Below are positions 24,110-35,345 of a stretch of DNA of 64,000 nt, piece after piece (the stretch's first letter is position 1; every line of letters begins with the position of its first letter). The notes below the pieces were generated by a model. That model was not told the DNA's origin and did no database searches. It saw only the letters and a list, made by a program, of their open reading frames with translations. The stretch is from Dasypus novemcinctus (lineage: Eukaryota; Chordata; Mammalia; Cingulata; Dasypodidae). The position numbers and the translations under genes were made by a program. Where the stretch lies: positions 193,483,216 through 193,547,215 of the forward strand of contig NC_080673.1 in assembly GCF_030445035.2 (NCBI RefSeq), given 5' to 3'.

Positions 24110-24262
24110 CTTTGTGAGCCAGGCACTCTGTTAAGCATGCTGTGTACAACCTGGTGAGGTAGGTATAATTCTCCCTCACTGACAGATAAGGAAACTGAGT
24201 TTCCAGGGGTTTAAGTACCTCTCCTAGACTCACACAGCTGGTAAGAAGCGGAAACTCTAGAA
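24110..24262 (+). repeat. MIR/L2-type ancient repeat
   Basis: 'ataaggaaactgagtttcc' and 'ctcacacagctggtaagaag' blocks. Confidence 0.5.
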
Positions 24263-24554
24263 TTTTCTACTCCAGAGCCCACGCCTTTTTCCACGGCACT
24301 AACTGTGCATGGAGCCTCTCCGGCCCCTCCTGCTGCCCTCAGCTTCTGCCCACTGTGCTCAGGTAGGTCCACAGGCAGGTGTTTCCCTTCCTGCCCGGGC
24401 TGAAACCAGGTGGCACTTGATAACCGAGAACCCAACTGCTCCCCGATTTGATTCCTGCCAGTCCTGCCAGGATAACGAGGTGAACGTACTTCTTGGGAAA
24501 CTGCACGCAGTGGTGGTGACATGTCCCTACTTCAGGTCCTACCAAAGACCGCGG

Positions 24555-24668
24555 ATGGCTCAGAGGACCTGAGTTTTGGTCCCTGCTCTGCCTCTGCTCT
24601 GTGTGAGCTTAGGTGCATCTCTTTGTATCTCCGAGCCTTCGGTATCATCATCTTTAAAACAAGACCGT
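24555..24668 (+). repeat. MIR-type ancient SINE
   Basis: 'tgagttttggtccctgctct', 'gtgagcttaggtgcatctct' and 'catcatctttaaaac' in MIR order. Confidence 0.5.
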
Positions 24669-25149
24669 CAGTCCGGGGATCTCGGGGGCCCCTTAGCATT
24701 TGCAGTCTTTGCCAGCCCCACTGCCAGTTACTTGGCATTGGGGCATAGAGTTTTGAGGTTGCACGGATCACAGTCCATCAGTAAAGACCCCTGGAAGGCA
24801 AAGCGTCCATAGTGGCAGCCATTGAGATAAACTGGGTGCCCAAACCTCACCCCTATTCTATAACGCGGATCATCTAAGATTTTGCTACTCAGAGTATGGG
24901 CTGTGGATCAGCAGCACCGGCTTCTCCTGGGAGTTTGTTAGAAACAGACCCTCAGTCCCATCCCTGACTCAAGGATCGGAATCTTCCTGTCAGCATTTGC
25001 AAAGCACTGTCCTAAGTCATTGCTTCAATTATCTGCTTTGTTGACCTGAGCAGCCTCTTCCCCCAAGTTTTCCAGAGGCCATGTTGACCCCCATCACCCC
25101 CTCTGGATTGGCAGGACTTTGAGGCCGTGCCTCAGCTCTCCTGAGGAGA

Positions 25150-25345
25150 GTCAGTATTATAGGATTGGCATCCTGGGTTTGAATCCTGCTTCGCCCCTTA
25201 CTGGCTGAGTTTCCTTGGGAAGCTTCTTAACCTTTCTGTGCTTTTGTTTCTGCATTTGTAGAAAGAAGATGATAACGGAGCTGTTGTGAAGCTGATGTGA
25301 GATAAAACAAGTGCTTAGAATGGTGTTGGACTGCAGAAGCCCTAT
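25150..25345 (+). repeat. MIR-type ancient SINE
   Basis: 'tcctgggtttgaatcctgct', 'ttactggctgagtttccttg' and 'ttgtgaagctgatgtgagat' in MIR order. Confidence 0.65.
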
Positions 25346-27394
25346 GTACGTGAGAATTATTATCAATATCACCGTCATCTGGGAAAAATATCGTCCTGGG
25401 AAAAGTCCATCTCTTAAATCTCAGGCTCTTCGGCTGTAAAGTGGGGACAACCAGTCTCACCAGTTAGCTGGAAGGGCTACATGAGTTTTGTTAGTATTTG
25501 TCTGCTTCAAGTCCCCAACAAAGAGAAAGCCTCGGTGACATGTAGGCAGTGTTCAGATTTCAGAATCCTTGCACCTCCGGTAGGTTAGCTCTGTCACTGC
25601 AGCCTTCCTGGTTTCCTGTCTCTCCCATGAGGTTAGGTGCCCAGAGACAGTGCCTTTCTCAGGCCACTGCCAGGCAGACAGTGCTGTCGCCACAAGCGCT
25701 GCTTGCCATTAGTGTCCTCCGGGTTACTTAAATCTGAAACAAAATGTGAAGAAGAAAATCTCGAATGTAAACCCCACTCCCGATACATCTTCAGGTTCTC
25801 GCTTAAAGCTTGTGGCTGCTTCAAGACGTGCATTTGCTCACTGTCCTGTTTAAAAATATCCAAAGCCTCTTCACTCATCTCTAGAAGGAACGGCAAACAC
25901 ACGTTGTCCCTTCCCCGCACCCTGAGCGACAGTTGGCGGCATTCTGGAGAACTGGCTTGAAAGGCTTCTGGAGCTGAATCCAGGCTCAGCCGGGGTGTCC
26001 GGCATGGTCGATTAGCAACGTCCGCCGTGGGTGGGGCGTGCAAAGTGACAGCGTGCGTGCATCGCCTATTTGTCATCCCTCACCTGTGGGTCAAAGCCTG
26101 AAGTCTTCAGCTTGGCATCCAAGGCCTCTTGCTGCGTGTCCCCTCTCACTTTCCACTTTGTCCCGTCACAAACCTTCTTTCCCGGGCAACGGATTTTCTT
26201 ACTGAGCCTCACAAATCTTTCAGGAATCATCCTGCGGCGATGAGTTTGAAATGGCTTCCCTAATTATCTAAATTGAACCCAGCCTCAGCAGGTTCGCCAG
26301 CTAGCCAAGAGCTGCGAGCTTCTCCTCTAGCTCAGCTGAACCAGCTCCCACTTGCTGAGGACCTCTTGACGTCTAGGTGTGCTGCTTTCCTGCCGTGGAG
26401 ACAGAGCCCCCTCTGTTGAGCACTTGCCTCCTCCACTCCACGTGTTTCTGGGGGGGCCACCAGCCGTGGGACCGGGGCTCCCAGCAGTGGACAGAGTGTT
26501 CCAGGATGGGCAGTGTTCCTGTCCCAGTCCTTTTGAGGGCTAGGGGGGGTAAGGGGCCACGTGCTTTCCTGTGGAAAGTCAAACGAGCCTGTCTGAGAGT
26601 GAAATAAGACAGTGGACAGTGTAGGGCAGAGAGAAGGAGTGAGTCAGAGCGAGAAACTGTGTGGGAACCTTTGGATCCGTGTAGATCCGAACCAGCCCCA
26701 TTCTGTGGACTCGTCAGTTATATGAGCCAATAAATGGTGTTCTTGTCTTGTCTTGTTGTTTGTTTCCTTTATTTATGTATTTATTTTTTTAGCTAGTTGG
26801 AGTTGATTTCTCAACTCATTCTTGAAGTCACCATAGCTACAATACCCCCTAAATGCCAGGCGCTGGTGGGGGTCATGGGAACCTAGAAATAAAGCTGGGT
26901 GGGATGGGGTGCAGAGGGCTGTGTCTTCTCCCAGTCTAGGGGAGAGGCCGACGCACATCTGAGAACCATCTGGCAAAGACTCAAGTGCCCGTGGGGAGGC
27001 GAATCACCAGAGAGACCCGGCTGTGAGTCCAGGCTCCCCCCCGAGGCACCTGCACCGGCTGAGCCCTGGGGATTTGGGGGGAAGGGTAGCGGGGCCTGCG
27101 GCAGCCAGAACCTGCTGTGAAAAGCCTTGGCTGGGCTCCACATCCTCTTCAGTGTGCCCTGGTGCCCCAGACAAGTACACCATGTCCTAAATGTGCCAAG
27201 GTGTGGAACAGCATTGGGGCTCCACGGACACAGACAAAAGGGCAGGCTGGGGGACCAAGGGCACAGGTAGAGGGGTGATGACACTGGGCCTGGGCCTGGG
27301 AGAATGAGTCAGGGCTGGAAGGGCATTTGAGGAAAAGGGAATATAACAGGAGAAAAGTGGGTATGTGCAGAGTATTCAGGAGATGGTGGGTAAA
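25346..27394. other. Intergenic between FGFBP2 and FGFBP1, nothing recognised
   Basis: Moderately GC-rich unique-looking sequence with no named repeat and no exon that I can support. Confidence 0.5.
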
Positions 27395-27475
27395 TTGTTA
27401 TCCCAATCTCTATACACACACACCGTCTAGTATGCCAGATGGGACCGTGTATGTGTGTAGAGATTGGAATAACAA
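27395..27475. other. 81-nt near-perfect hairpin, pre-miRNA-like or MITE-like
   Basis: Pairing base 27395 with 27475 and moving inwards gives 34 opposed positions with only three mismatches (27402/27468, 27419/27451, 27424/27446), two G-U pairs (27413/27457, 27428/27442), no bulges and a 13-nt loop at 27429-27441. The arms end abruptly: the bases outside do not pair. The two flanks show no target duplication. I do not recognise it as a known miRNA or repeat. It lies 3.3 kb upstream of the FGFBP1 CDS. Confidence 0.6.
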
Positions 27476-28615
27476 GCTGAGCCAAGCAGGTAAAGGGCTG
27501 CACAGCCCAGTGTAACATTCTGCCTCCCTGTTTCAGAACAGAAAGATCCAGGCAGAAGCTGTGGGTGGCTCGAGGTCCCTGAGAAGCCAATGGGAGAAGG
27601 GTGCCCACTCTGTCTGCCAAAGCTCAGAGACACTTCTCAGAAAATATCCTGCTCTTCGCGTGCTTCCTCATAAACAGGCTTTGTGTTCTGACCTAGAATC
27701 TTCCCCCAGAAGGAATCTGGCCGCCTCCCGAGGCGCCGGTGGAATTTCTCGTTTTGCAGCAGACCACCTGCCTCTGTAGCTTCCTTGTGGGACAAGGCAG
27801 CTGTATCTCACCTTCTGTGCCGTCAGGTCCTGAGTGGGGTGGTGGAAAGGACAAGGCCGTCAGACGCTATAGCAAGAGGCTTGGAATTTGGGGACGTGGC
27901 CACCTCCTGTGGAATTCCCACCAGAACCCTTGGAATCCTGTGGGGTGGTGCCGTCAGCGTCCCCACCTGGGGACTTGGGCTGAGAACAGTCACCTGCAGG
28001 CTCTGGATCAGCCTCTCGGGAATGAACGCCTCCACCCATGCGGGTGACCTCCGATGGCTCACAGTCAACGGGTTACCCAGACGGAGCCGGCCCCGGATAT
28101 TGGTCGTTCCCTCCCAATTATTTATTGGGAGTGGCGGTGGGGGGATGAGCTCGGACCCTGGGCACAGCCTGGCCTTGGGTTCTGAGCTCCCCCGCTCCCT
28201 GGCTCTGTGGCCTTGCCTAAGCAGTCCACTATTTCCCAACTCCCCCTTCCCCAGCCATCCACAGGAGGAAAGGGACAGCACTGTGCAATGAGGTGGCTGG
28301 GAGGAGGAGCCAGGGAGAGCTGTAGGGTCCCGGGAGCAGCACAGTGTTTGGCAGCTCTGGCGGGGATGACTCTTCGGATCACACCCCCCCACACTCACAC
28401 AGATCTGGTGCTGGGGTCCTCTCCCCTTCAAGCACAGCCTTTTCCAGGGCTGACCTGAGCCCTGGTCCCACACGTGGGAGAACAGGGAAGGGCCCCATGC
28501 CGCATGGAGCCGCATGCCACAGGGTTGCACCCACACACTTCCTAGAGGCACTGGCACCCTCCGGAGGGGTGTGGCAGCGCCGTGCGTGTCGTAACCGCCT
28601 GGCCTGCCCAAGCTC

Positions 28616-28623
28616 CTAAATAC
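28616..28623 (+). promoter_or_regulatory. FGFBP1: Candidate TATA-like element of FGFBP1
   Basis: CTAAATAC lies about 30 bp before the candidate first exon. This is weak and placed by spacing only. Confidence 0.25.
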
Positions 28624-28647
28624 GTAGCCTGCCCCACCTCGCCGCAG

Positions 28648-28715
28648 ATCCGACTGCAGCAGCCTGCACGCTGTTGGAACCTGGGGCTACCTTGCACCTG
28701 TGAGCTCTGGACAAG
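28648..28715 (+). other. FGFBP1: Candidate FGFBP1 5' non-coding exon
   Basis: It ends at ACAAG|GTAGGA (28715/28716). Joined to the acceptor at 30730 it gives a 2.0-kb intron and a gene of about 3.1 kb, close to the human FGFBP1 size I remember. The exact start is not visible. Another upstream exon is possible. Confidence 0.33.
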
Positions 28716-29754
28716 GTAGGAGCTCGCTGTCTTGCAGCTTCGCTTCCCGCTCTCCCTGCCCATGCCCCCCGGCGGCCAGCGCCTTGCACCTGGACCCTGA
28801 ACCTGTCTGACGGGAGCACCTGCCTCAGGACTCAGCCCCTCGCCTCTGTCTTCCTCTCCCTCATGGCTAAGGGGGGCCAGACCCGCGAGGTGGGTCTTTC
28901 AGCCAAAATTTTGGATTTTCTTTTTAAATGGAGCACCGGTCGTATGAACTCTCTTATCACTGTAAACGGTGCCAAACCCAACCCGGTGTGGCTTTTCTTA
29001 CTCACTGCCAAGGTTTTCCAGAGGGTGGAGTAAAAAGGAAAGGCAAGAAATGGTTAAGGAGTCAGAGAGGTGCCGCCTGGCTCCCGTCCCAGCTTTGCCG
29101 CTTGCCCACTCTGGGCGCTTGAGCGGTTTATTCACCTGCTGGAGCATTAATTGTCACGTCCGTAAGCTGGGGGTGATGATGTTAAAAGCCACCTGCCGGG
29201 GCTTGTGTGTGGCTTGAACAGGGTGGGACTCAAGTGCTGGCCATGCTTAGCACCTCAGAGTATCCAACGGAAATGGGATTTTTATTGCACACCGGATAAA
29301 ATACGTGCAGGTTCGTCTGGCATTTAAGTTCATCCTATTTATTCAATGACTTAGTCTTGATGAAGGCTTTCTAGATGCCAGACCATGCACTGGGCTGCAG
29401 CAATCAATTAGACATTGCCCTTGCTCTTGAACTTGCAGTCCAAGCTCTCTGGTCAAAATCAACGCTCCCCACACCGGGCCACTTGGAAAGCTTTCCCACG
29501 ACGCTCGCCACATCTTTCTCATAGTGTGTCTGTGTAGAACTGTGGGACAGAAATCCAGAGTATTGGAACCGGGAGAAAGTCCAGCAATTATTTCATCCAA
29601 CACCTTAATTTCCAGATAAAGGAACTGATATGCGAAGGGGGGGAGAGACTAGACCGAGACCAGTTGGGGACTGAGTAGGGAGAAGCTCCTTGGCCCAATG
29701 CTATTTAATTCCCCCATAGCTGCCTCTAAGCTCCTTAAGACTCGTGACTTTCTA

Positions 29755-29905
29755 ATTTACCTTGGTATGTTCAGCACCTCCTTGGGTGCCTGGCAGAGAA
29801 TAAGTACTCTGGAACTGCTTGTTGAATGTGCAAATGAATGAGTGAATGAATGAACAAATGCAGGAGTGAGCAAGTGAGCAAGAGTGAGTGAAGCTGCGAG
29901 AGTAA
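29755..29905 (+). repeat. Ancient repeat end plus GAAT/GAGT-rich simple repeat
   Basis: 'cctggcagagaataagtact' and 'tgttgaatgtgcaaatgaatg' lead into a run of (GAATGAGT)-like units, as at the 3' end of an old L2 or MIR copy. Confidence 0.45.
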
Positions 29906-30162
29906 GTGAAGGAGTGAATGACCCGTAGTAATTTTGTGATACTCCAAACTTATGTCAAGCAGAAATGGGAGTAGATAGGCTGCTCGGCTAGTTAAGTCCA
30001 GGAGCCAGAGACATTCTTTGTTTTTATTCTTTTAAATTTTCAGTTTTAAATAACTTCAAACTTCTAGGACAGTTGCAAAAATAATACAATACCCATACAG
30101 AGAACACCTCACCTCCGTCCAGATACTCAGATCCACCAATTTTAATATTTTGCCACATTTGC

Positions 30163-30238
30163 CCTTCCCTCCTTCCTTCCCTTCCTCCCTCCTTCCTTCC
30201 TTCCCTCCCTCCCTCCTTCCTTCCTCCCTCCCTTCCAT
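30163..30238 (+). repeat. (CCTT/CCCT)n microsatellite
   Basis: An uninterrupted pyrimidine run of CCTT and CCCT units, about 75 bp. Confidence 0.9.
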
Positions 30239-30661
30239 TTATCTATCCATCTATCAACTTCCCTATCGATTTTCTATAAACATTTGATAATATAATGTAA
30301 TATAAACATTACATATATTATGCTCCTTGAACATATAGTACTTCCATGCACATTTCCTGAGAACAAGGACACTCACTTCTGTAACCTCCTTAAGTACAGT
30401 TATTCAAGTTCAAGAAATTTAACATTGATATAAAAGCTTACAATGTCTATCCCAATTTTTCAGGTTTGAGCCCTGTCTCCTCCATTATTAGACCCAGTCC
30501 AGAATCACACTGCACCTAATTGTAATGGTCTCTTTAGTTACCCTTGTTTAAGTTTTTAATTGTGGAAAGATACGTGCAGTGTGAATTTCCCACCTCCGCC
30601 CCTCCCGAGCACACCACTCACCAGGCAGCGTCTTCCTCTCAGCATGAAGCTGGCAGCCCCA

Positions 30662-30684
30662 TGGGGGGGTGGGGGTGGGGGGGG
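30662..30684 (+). other. FGFBP1: G-rich tract before the FGFBP1 coding exon
   Basis: G7, G5 and G8 runs separated by single T, with the third run long enough to split, lie 22 nt before the probable branch site and 46 nt before the acceptor. This could form a G-quadruplex in pre-mRNA or DNA. Confidence 0.5.
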
Positions 30685-30704
30685 CAGCTGACCGCGGCCA
30701 GGTG

Positions 30705-30730
30705 CTGACTCACCTGGTTTTGTCAAACAG
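30705..30730 (+). other. FGFBP1: Branch site and 3' splice site of FGFBP1 coding exon
   Basis: CTGAC at 30705-30709 is an ideal mammalian branch-site match, 21 nt before the AG at 30729-30730 (TTTTGTCAAACAG). The same bases also form TGACTCA, an AP-1 core. Confidence 0.55.
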
Positions 30731-30749
30731 GTTCCCGCCACGCGCAGCC

Positions 30750-31424
30750 ATGAGGATCCAGCGCCTCGCCCTGCTCTCCCTCGTCCTTCTGGCCGCTCAG
30801 GTGCTCCTGGTGGAGGGCGAGAAGGCCGGGAAGGAGAAGGACGCTCCGGGCAAGCCCGAGAAGAGGCAGAGAGGCCGGGCACACCGGCGCCCGCCCCAGG
30901 GCAGGTTTACCACCCCAGACCTGGCCGAGTGCAGGTGGGCCGTGACTGAGCTCCAGGGGGGCAGCGCCACCCTGCACGTCCAGTGCACCCAGAAGGACAA
31001 GGAGTTTTCCTGCCACTTCAGCGGCCATCTGGACTCGTGCCTGCAGTCAGTGAAGAAAGCAAACACCGTATGGAGACAGATCGGCCGGCACCTGAAGGGA
31101 CAGAAGAACATCTGTGAGGACTCCAGGGGTGTCGTGACGGCCAGGGTGTGCAGAAAGAAGTTTCCAGAAGCCGGTCTCAAGCTGCTGAACTCCACTCTGA
31201 TCAAAGAAAGGAAACCCAGCCAGGGGGACATGAAGACAAAGGAGGTCCAAGAGAGCACGCCCAGCAGCCCAGGGACCCCCCAGACCGTGAGCCCCCAAGG
31301 CCCCAAGTGCGTCAAAGACCCCGAGATTGAGATTCAGAGGAGGGCAGCCCTGGAGTACTGCGGGGAGCCCTGGCTGGCCTTCTGCAAATTCATCTTCACC
31401 ATGTTGCAGGACAACTCGTGCTAA
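30750..31424 (+). CDS. FGFBP1: Fibroblast growth factor-binding protein 1 (HBp17), 224 aa
   Basis: This secreted carrier releases FGF1/FGF2 from heparan sulphate in the extracellular matrix. The start at 30750 opens a signal peptide (MRIQRLALLSLVLLAAQVLL, cleavage near Gly23) 19 nt after the splice acceptor, with G at -3. An earlier in-frame ATG at 30669 is intronic. A very basic linker (about 28-52) is followed by the family core with cysteines 61, 79, 88, 97, 122 and 134; the last two lie in the segment that binds heparin in the human protein. Four more cysteines (187, 204, 212, 224) stabilise the C-terminal FGF-binding region: EYCGEPWLAFC at 202-212 and the terminal QDNSC. One N-glycosylation sequon is present at Asn147. 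The length is close to human (234 aa); the basic linker is shorter. Ten cysteines are retained, unlike FGFBP2 next door. The whole CDS is in one exon, and 14 kb of non-coding sequence separates it from the candidate end of FGFBP2. Confidence 0.97.
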   Translation: MRIQRLALLSLVLLAAQVLLVEGEKAGKEKDAPGKPEKRQRGRAHRRPPQGRFTTPDLAECRWAVTELQGGSATLHVQCTQKDKEFSCHFSGHLDSCLQSVKKANTVWRQIGRHLKGQKNICEDSRGVVTARVCRKKFPEAGLKLLNSTLIKERKPSQGDMKTKEVQESTPSSPGTPQTVSPQGPKCVKDPEIEIQRRAALEYCGEPWLAFCKFIFTMLQDNSC

Positions 31425-31770
31425 TGCGGTCCGAGGACCGCGGGGCCTGTTAGGAGATGGGATTCCGCAAAAACCCCTGCGGGCTGCAGAGCGCTCCCTG
31501 TCCCCCAAGGGCTACGAACTTCTGTGCTGTGAGAGTGCGGCAGAATATTTAAGCAGGTTTTGTAGTTTGTGTTCTAGGTCTCGGAAGTGGCTTTGGATCC
31601 ACTTCCTTGGATGTGAGGCTGTTTACTTCGGCGTCTGTTTCTGTATCCCTGCAGCTCTGTGTAGACGAGCCGTGAGGGCTGGTCGTTGAGTGAACTACCC
31701 TAGTGACATTTTCAGTGTGGTTCACATTTCCGCTGAATTAACAAAGATAATAAAGCTCTGGGCGTTTTCC
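31425..31770 (+). other. FGFBP1: FGFBP1 3' UTR
   Basis: About 345 nt from the stop codon to the expected cleavage site after AATAAA at 31749-31754. No repeats are seen in it. Confidence 0.75.
31749..31754 (+). terminator. FGFBP1: FGFBP1 poly(A) signal AATAAA
   Basis: Canonical hexamer 325 nt after the stop, followed by a GT-rich stretch (ggcgttttcc, then attgtttg). Confidence 0.75.
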
Positions 31771-32048
31771 AGACATACTTTCAGCTATTGTTTGATTTCT
31801 CTGTGTCTGGTTCCCAATGAACTTGTGGCTCATGATAGGAGGAAAACTGGTTAAGGAATGACTTAAATGCTCTGAGAAGGTGTCATTCTTCCTGTCCCCC
31901 CTCCCCAACCCTCCCAGGCCAACTCCGAAGGTGGGAAATTTGGAGCAGGGGGTGATTAAGACACTTGTCAAGGTCTCACAACTCTTAAGAGGCTCAGCCG
32001 GGATTTGAACCCTGGGGGTCTGGCAGCAGAGTACAGAGGCTTGACAGT

Positions 32049-32061
32049 CGCCCCCTACTGG
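32049..32061 (-). promoter_or_regulatory. Strong CTCF-like motif
   Basis: On the minus strand the sequence reads CCAGTAGGGGGCG, fitting the core CCASYAGRKGGCR at every position. It lies about 280 bp past the FGFBP1 3' end. Occupancy is not shown by sequence alone. Confidence 0.5.
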
Positions 32062-32689
32062 CTCAAGTCAGAGTTGCCTGTTTCCTACCCTATACCTGCG
32101 GGCTTCTGTCCCTGAGGAGCTCACTGCTGGCCTCGGACAAGGGGAGGTCTGGAGAAGTAACGCAGGCTGTGATGAGGGCCCTAATGGAAGACAGCAAGCA
32201 GTGTGGAAAGCCAGAGCAGAGACACTTAGAAGATCTGGGATTCAAAGGAGTGCAGAGTCCTTGAGGTCAGAAATGGGATAGAATGAGGGCACTTCAGGCC
32301 GAGAAGACCACACGTATGAGGGCAAAGAAATGTCAGAGTTCTGGATGCTGGGAGAGGACAAGGGGGTGGGATGCAGGGATGAGACTGCTGTTAGTCATTG
32401 ACACCTTAGTGAGAAGTATCCGAGAGCATTTGAATCAAAGAGTTGGAGAGAGAGGATCAACTGTCTCCAATGCCTTGTCACAATTCCAAAAAGAGGGAAA
32501 CGTGGAGAGCAGGAGTTGCAAAAGCATTATTCCTTAGCATCTATCTAGGTGGCAAGGAGGACTGGCAGATGGTGTGGAAAGACATCTCTTACACTCACTA
32601 GCCTAATGGGATGTGCACTGGGTGTTCTCAGGGGCAAAAATCGCAGCTTCAGAGTGACATTTTGATATCATCATCATCAGAATTAGCAT

Positions 32690-33180
32690 TTATCTATGCT
32701 TGTTATGTGCCAGGTGCTTTGCCAAGCTCTTTATGTTTTCATTCAGTCATTCATTCATTCAAAAGATAACTTATTGAGCACTGATTCTTGCCTGTTCTAG
32801 GTGCTGGGCATACAGCACAGCACAAGAGATGGCTGCTCTACCTCATGGAGCTTACCAGTGGGGAAAGCGACGATAAGTCCACAAATAAACAGGAGATAGA
32901 GAAGATAAAATCAGGGGAAGGGAATAAAGGTAATGGAGTCTGGTGGTCAGAAGAGACCTCTGTGGAAGTGACTTTCGAGCCTAGACCTCAACGAAGAAAG
33001 GCATTGAACCAGGTTGACTGTGTGGGATAAGAACAAACAGTGAAACCATCAGAGCAAATGCCCTAAAATTAAATTATGTATTTATTCCCTACCATAAGCT
33101 CCTATTATGTGCCAGGCACTGGTCAAGGGATAGGAAATCGTAGCAAACAAAAAAGACAAATAAACGCCCTGCGCCCACGG
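32690..33180 (+). repeat. L2/MIR-type ancient repeats
   Basis: Two segments carry 'gtgccaggtgctttgcc...', 'ttctaggtgctgggcatacagcacagcac', 'catggagcttacc' and 'tgtgccaggcactggtcaag'. This is the common eroded pattern of old LINE/SINE ends. Confidence 0.45.
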
Positions 33181-33689
33181 TGTTTATGCTCCAGTAACTA
33201 GGATACACTTGGCATGTTTGAGAAATGTCAAAGGCCCCGGTATCAGAGGAGGATCGGGTCACAGGCCTGTCTGTGGATCTTACCCCCATCTCCAGGACAG
33301 CAGAACCAACACCCCAGACTGTCCCCAAGCACCTTCCAACCACAGGGGAAGGGCATTTTCTCTTAAGGTTGACACAGATTCTCAGCCCTGAGAATCCACC
33401 AAGATACCCACTCCCCCACTCACACATCACCACTCAGCAGAGCCCTGAGAGAGAAAAACAGTATTAAGTCATCCAGGGCTCATTTCATAATAACCCCAAC
33501 AGCCCCTGGTCTAGGTTGGCACAACCTTTGGAGAACTCATCCATAGCCTTCTGAAGATTCCTTCCAACTCAGGAGGATGCTGGTTTTTCTATTGTGTTCA
33601 TGGTCTTTGGTTACTGGCAGAACTGGGGTTGGGGGGTGGGTATGGGTTGCTTTCCAACCTTGTGGAAGCAAGTGGACATGGGCTAGAGA

Positions 33690-33890
33690 TTCACCTCTGC
33701 TGCTTACTAACCAATGTCTCTGGACCAGTTATTCAACCTTTCTGAGCCCCAAGTAGCTCATCTCGCAAATGGAGATAATGAAACCAAGCTTTAAGGGTTA
33801 TTGTCAGACTGACAATATTGTCAGACTGACCTTGGTCAAAGTATCTAAGGCACCTAGTGCCCCATTACTTACATAGTAGGTGTTCATCAA
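33690..33890 (+). repeat. MIR-type ancient SINE with local duplication
   Basis: 'gaccagttattcaacctttc', 'gagccccaagtagctcatct' and 'aaatggagataatg'. At about 33803-33831 the unit gtcagactgac is duplicated. Confidence 0.6.
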
Positions 33891-35199
33891 AAGTGATTTT
33901 TAAAGTCCACAGTACAAGATAGGATTGTGGAAAGAGGTCAAAATTTTCCTTATGAAAACACTCTCAACTCAATTGGAACCACCGTTACTCATCACCTATT
34001 ATGTGCCAGTGGCTTTATCCCCATTCTCTTATTTACTTATCCCACTTAATCATCCAGTCCTTTTTTTCTAGGTGAGGGAACTGAGGCTCAGAGAAGTTCA
34101 GGCCTTGCCTGCGTCACAGAGCCTATAAGTGAGAAAGTCATGTCTAGAGGTCTCCAAACCCTTCCAGCCCCTGAAGCTCAGGATTTTCTTCACTTGAGAG
34201 AAGAGTGGCATTTATGGTCTTTAGATTTAAAAAGCCTCAGCATGAACAGGATCCACCAGTTCTTTCCACATCCACATCCCCTCCATGTACTAATAAAGAG
34301 AAAGTTCCAGAAGCCAGCACTTCCATTCGTGCTCAACCTCCCATCATAGGCACATCCTGAGGGGACATTTTAAAAACACAGTAAAAAATAAATAAAGACA
34401 CCATGGACTTGGTTCCGCATCTTTCCTCTATGTGGTCCTCCTGGGATATGAAGGGATGAACCCACTTTCCTCTGTGGAGGAGGGGTATGTGAGGGGGCAC
34501 GTGTGATCCTTAAGAAGTTATTCTCTTGAAGGTGAGAGAGGTAGGCAAGAGGTGCTGAAGGATGGCACGTCGGCACCTCCACAGCTGCTCAGCAGTGGAA
34601 TGTCTGTCCTTGGAAAACCCCATCTCAGTAGAGGGAGGGCCTCTTCCCTCCGGCAGCCCTGGCTCGGGGTGATAACTGAATACTCACACCAGTGCTGACT
34701 TGACTCGCTGGAATCCAGCACATCTCACCCTGGCCACCAACCTTCCTACCTCTTTTCCCAGCCTCCCTCCTCAGGTGTTTTTTTGGCAGAACAAGAAAAG
34801 GAAATGTTTGGGGCTGACAAGTCCCAGGCAAATGCCAGGCCCCCACCATGCGCTGATGTGTGGTTTTCACAATGCACCATATGCAATGCTCACCTGACAC
34901 GTCTTCCTTGAAGCTGTTTCATGATTGATTAGGTTCCCTGCTAAGATATGGATTAGAATGGGGAAGGGAAAGGAGACTCTAGAGGACAGATTGTTTGGCG
35001 CCTGGTAGGTTTGCAGTGGGTTATCCCAGGGGGCATTTTCATCAAGTAGTTGGAAACGTGGGCAATAACACAGCAGAGATGGCCTTCATCTTGTCCGTTT
35101 CCACATTCTCACCTCTTAGTGCAGCCTGGCACATTCTAAACCCTCAATGCATACTAATGAGTAGGCAGAAGAGAAGGAGAGGAAGAATGGTGGCAGAAG

Positions 35200-35345
35200 G
35201 ACAGTGGACTTCAGAGCAAAAGAAAATTAGATTTGAGTTTCTAGTTGTGACCTTGGACAAGTCATTTCATCTCTTTAAGCCTCAGGTTCCCCATCTATAA
35301 AATGGGTATGAGAATACCTACTCAATAAGAATTATATATAATTTA
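35200..35345 (+). repeat. MIR-type ancient SINE
   Basis: 'gtgaccttggacaagtcatt', 'tctttaagcctcaggttccc' and 'ctataaaatgggtatgagaa'. Confidence 0.7.

Noticed and set aside
27823-28611. 262-aa minus-strand open frame upstream of FGFBP1
   Set aside because: No family resemblance, GC-rich, with overlapping open frames on the other strand; most likely chance.
30706-30712. AP-1 site as a promoter element of FGFBP1
   Set aside because: It overlaps an ideal branch site 21 nt before the coding exon acceptor, which explains it more simply; kept only as a possibility.
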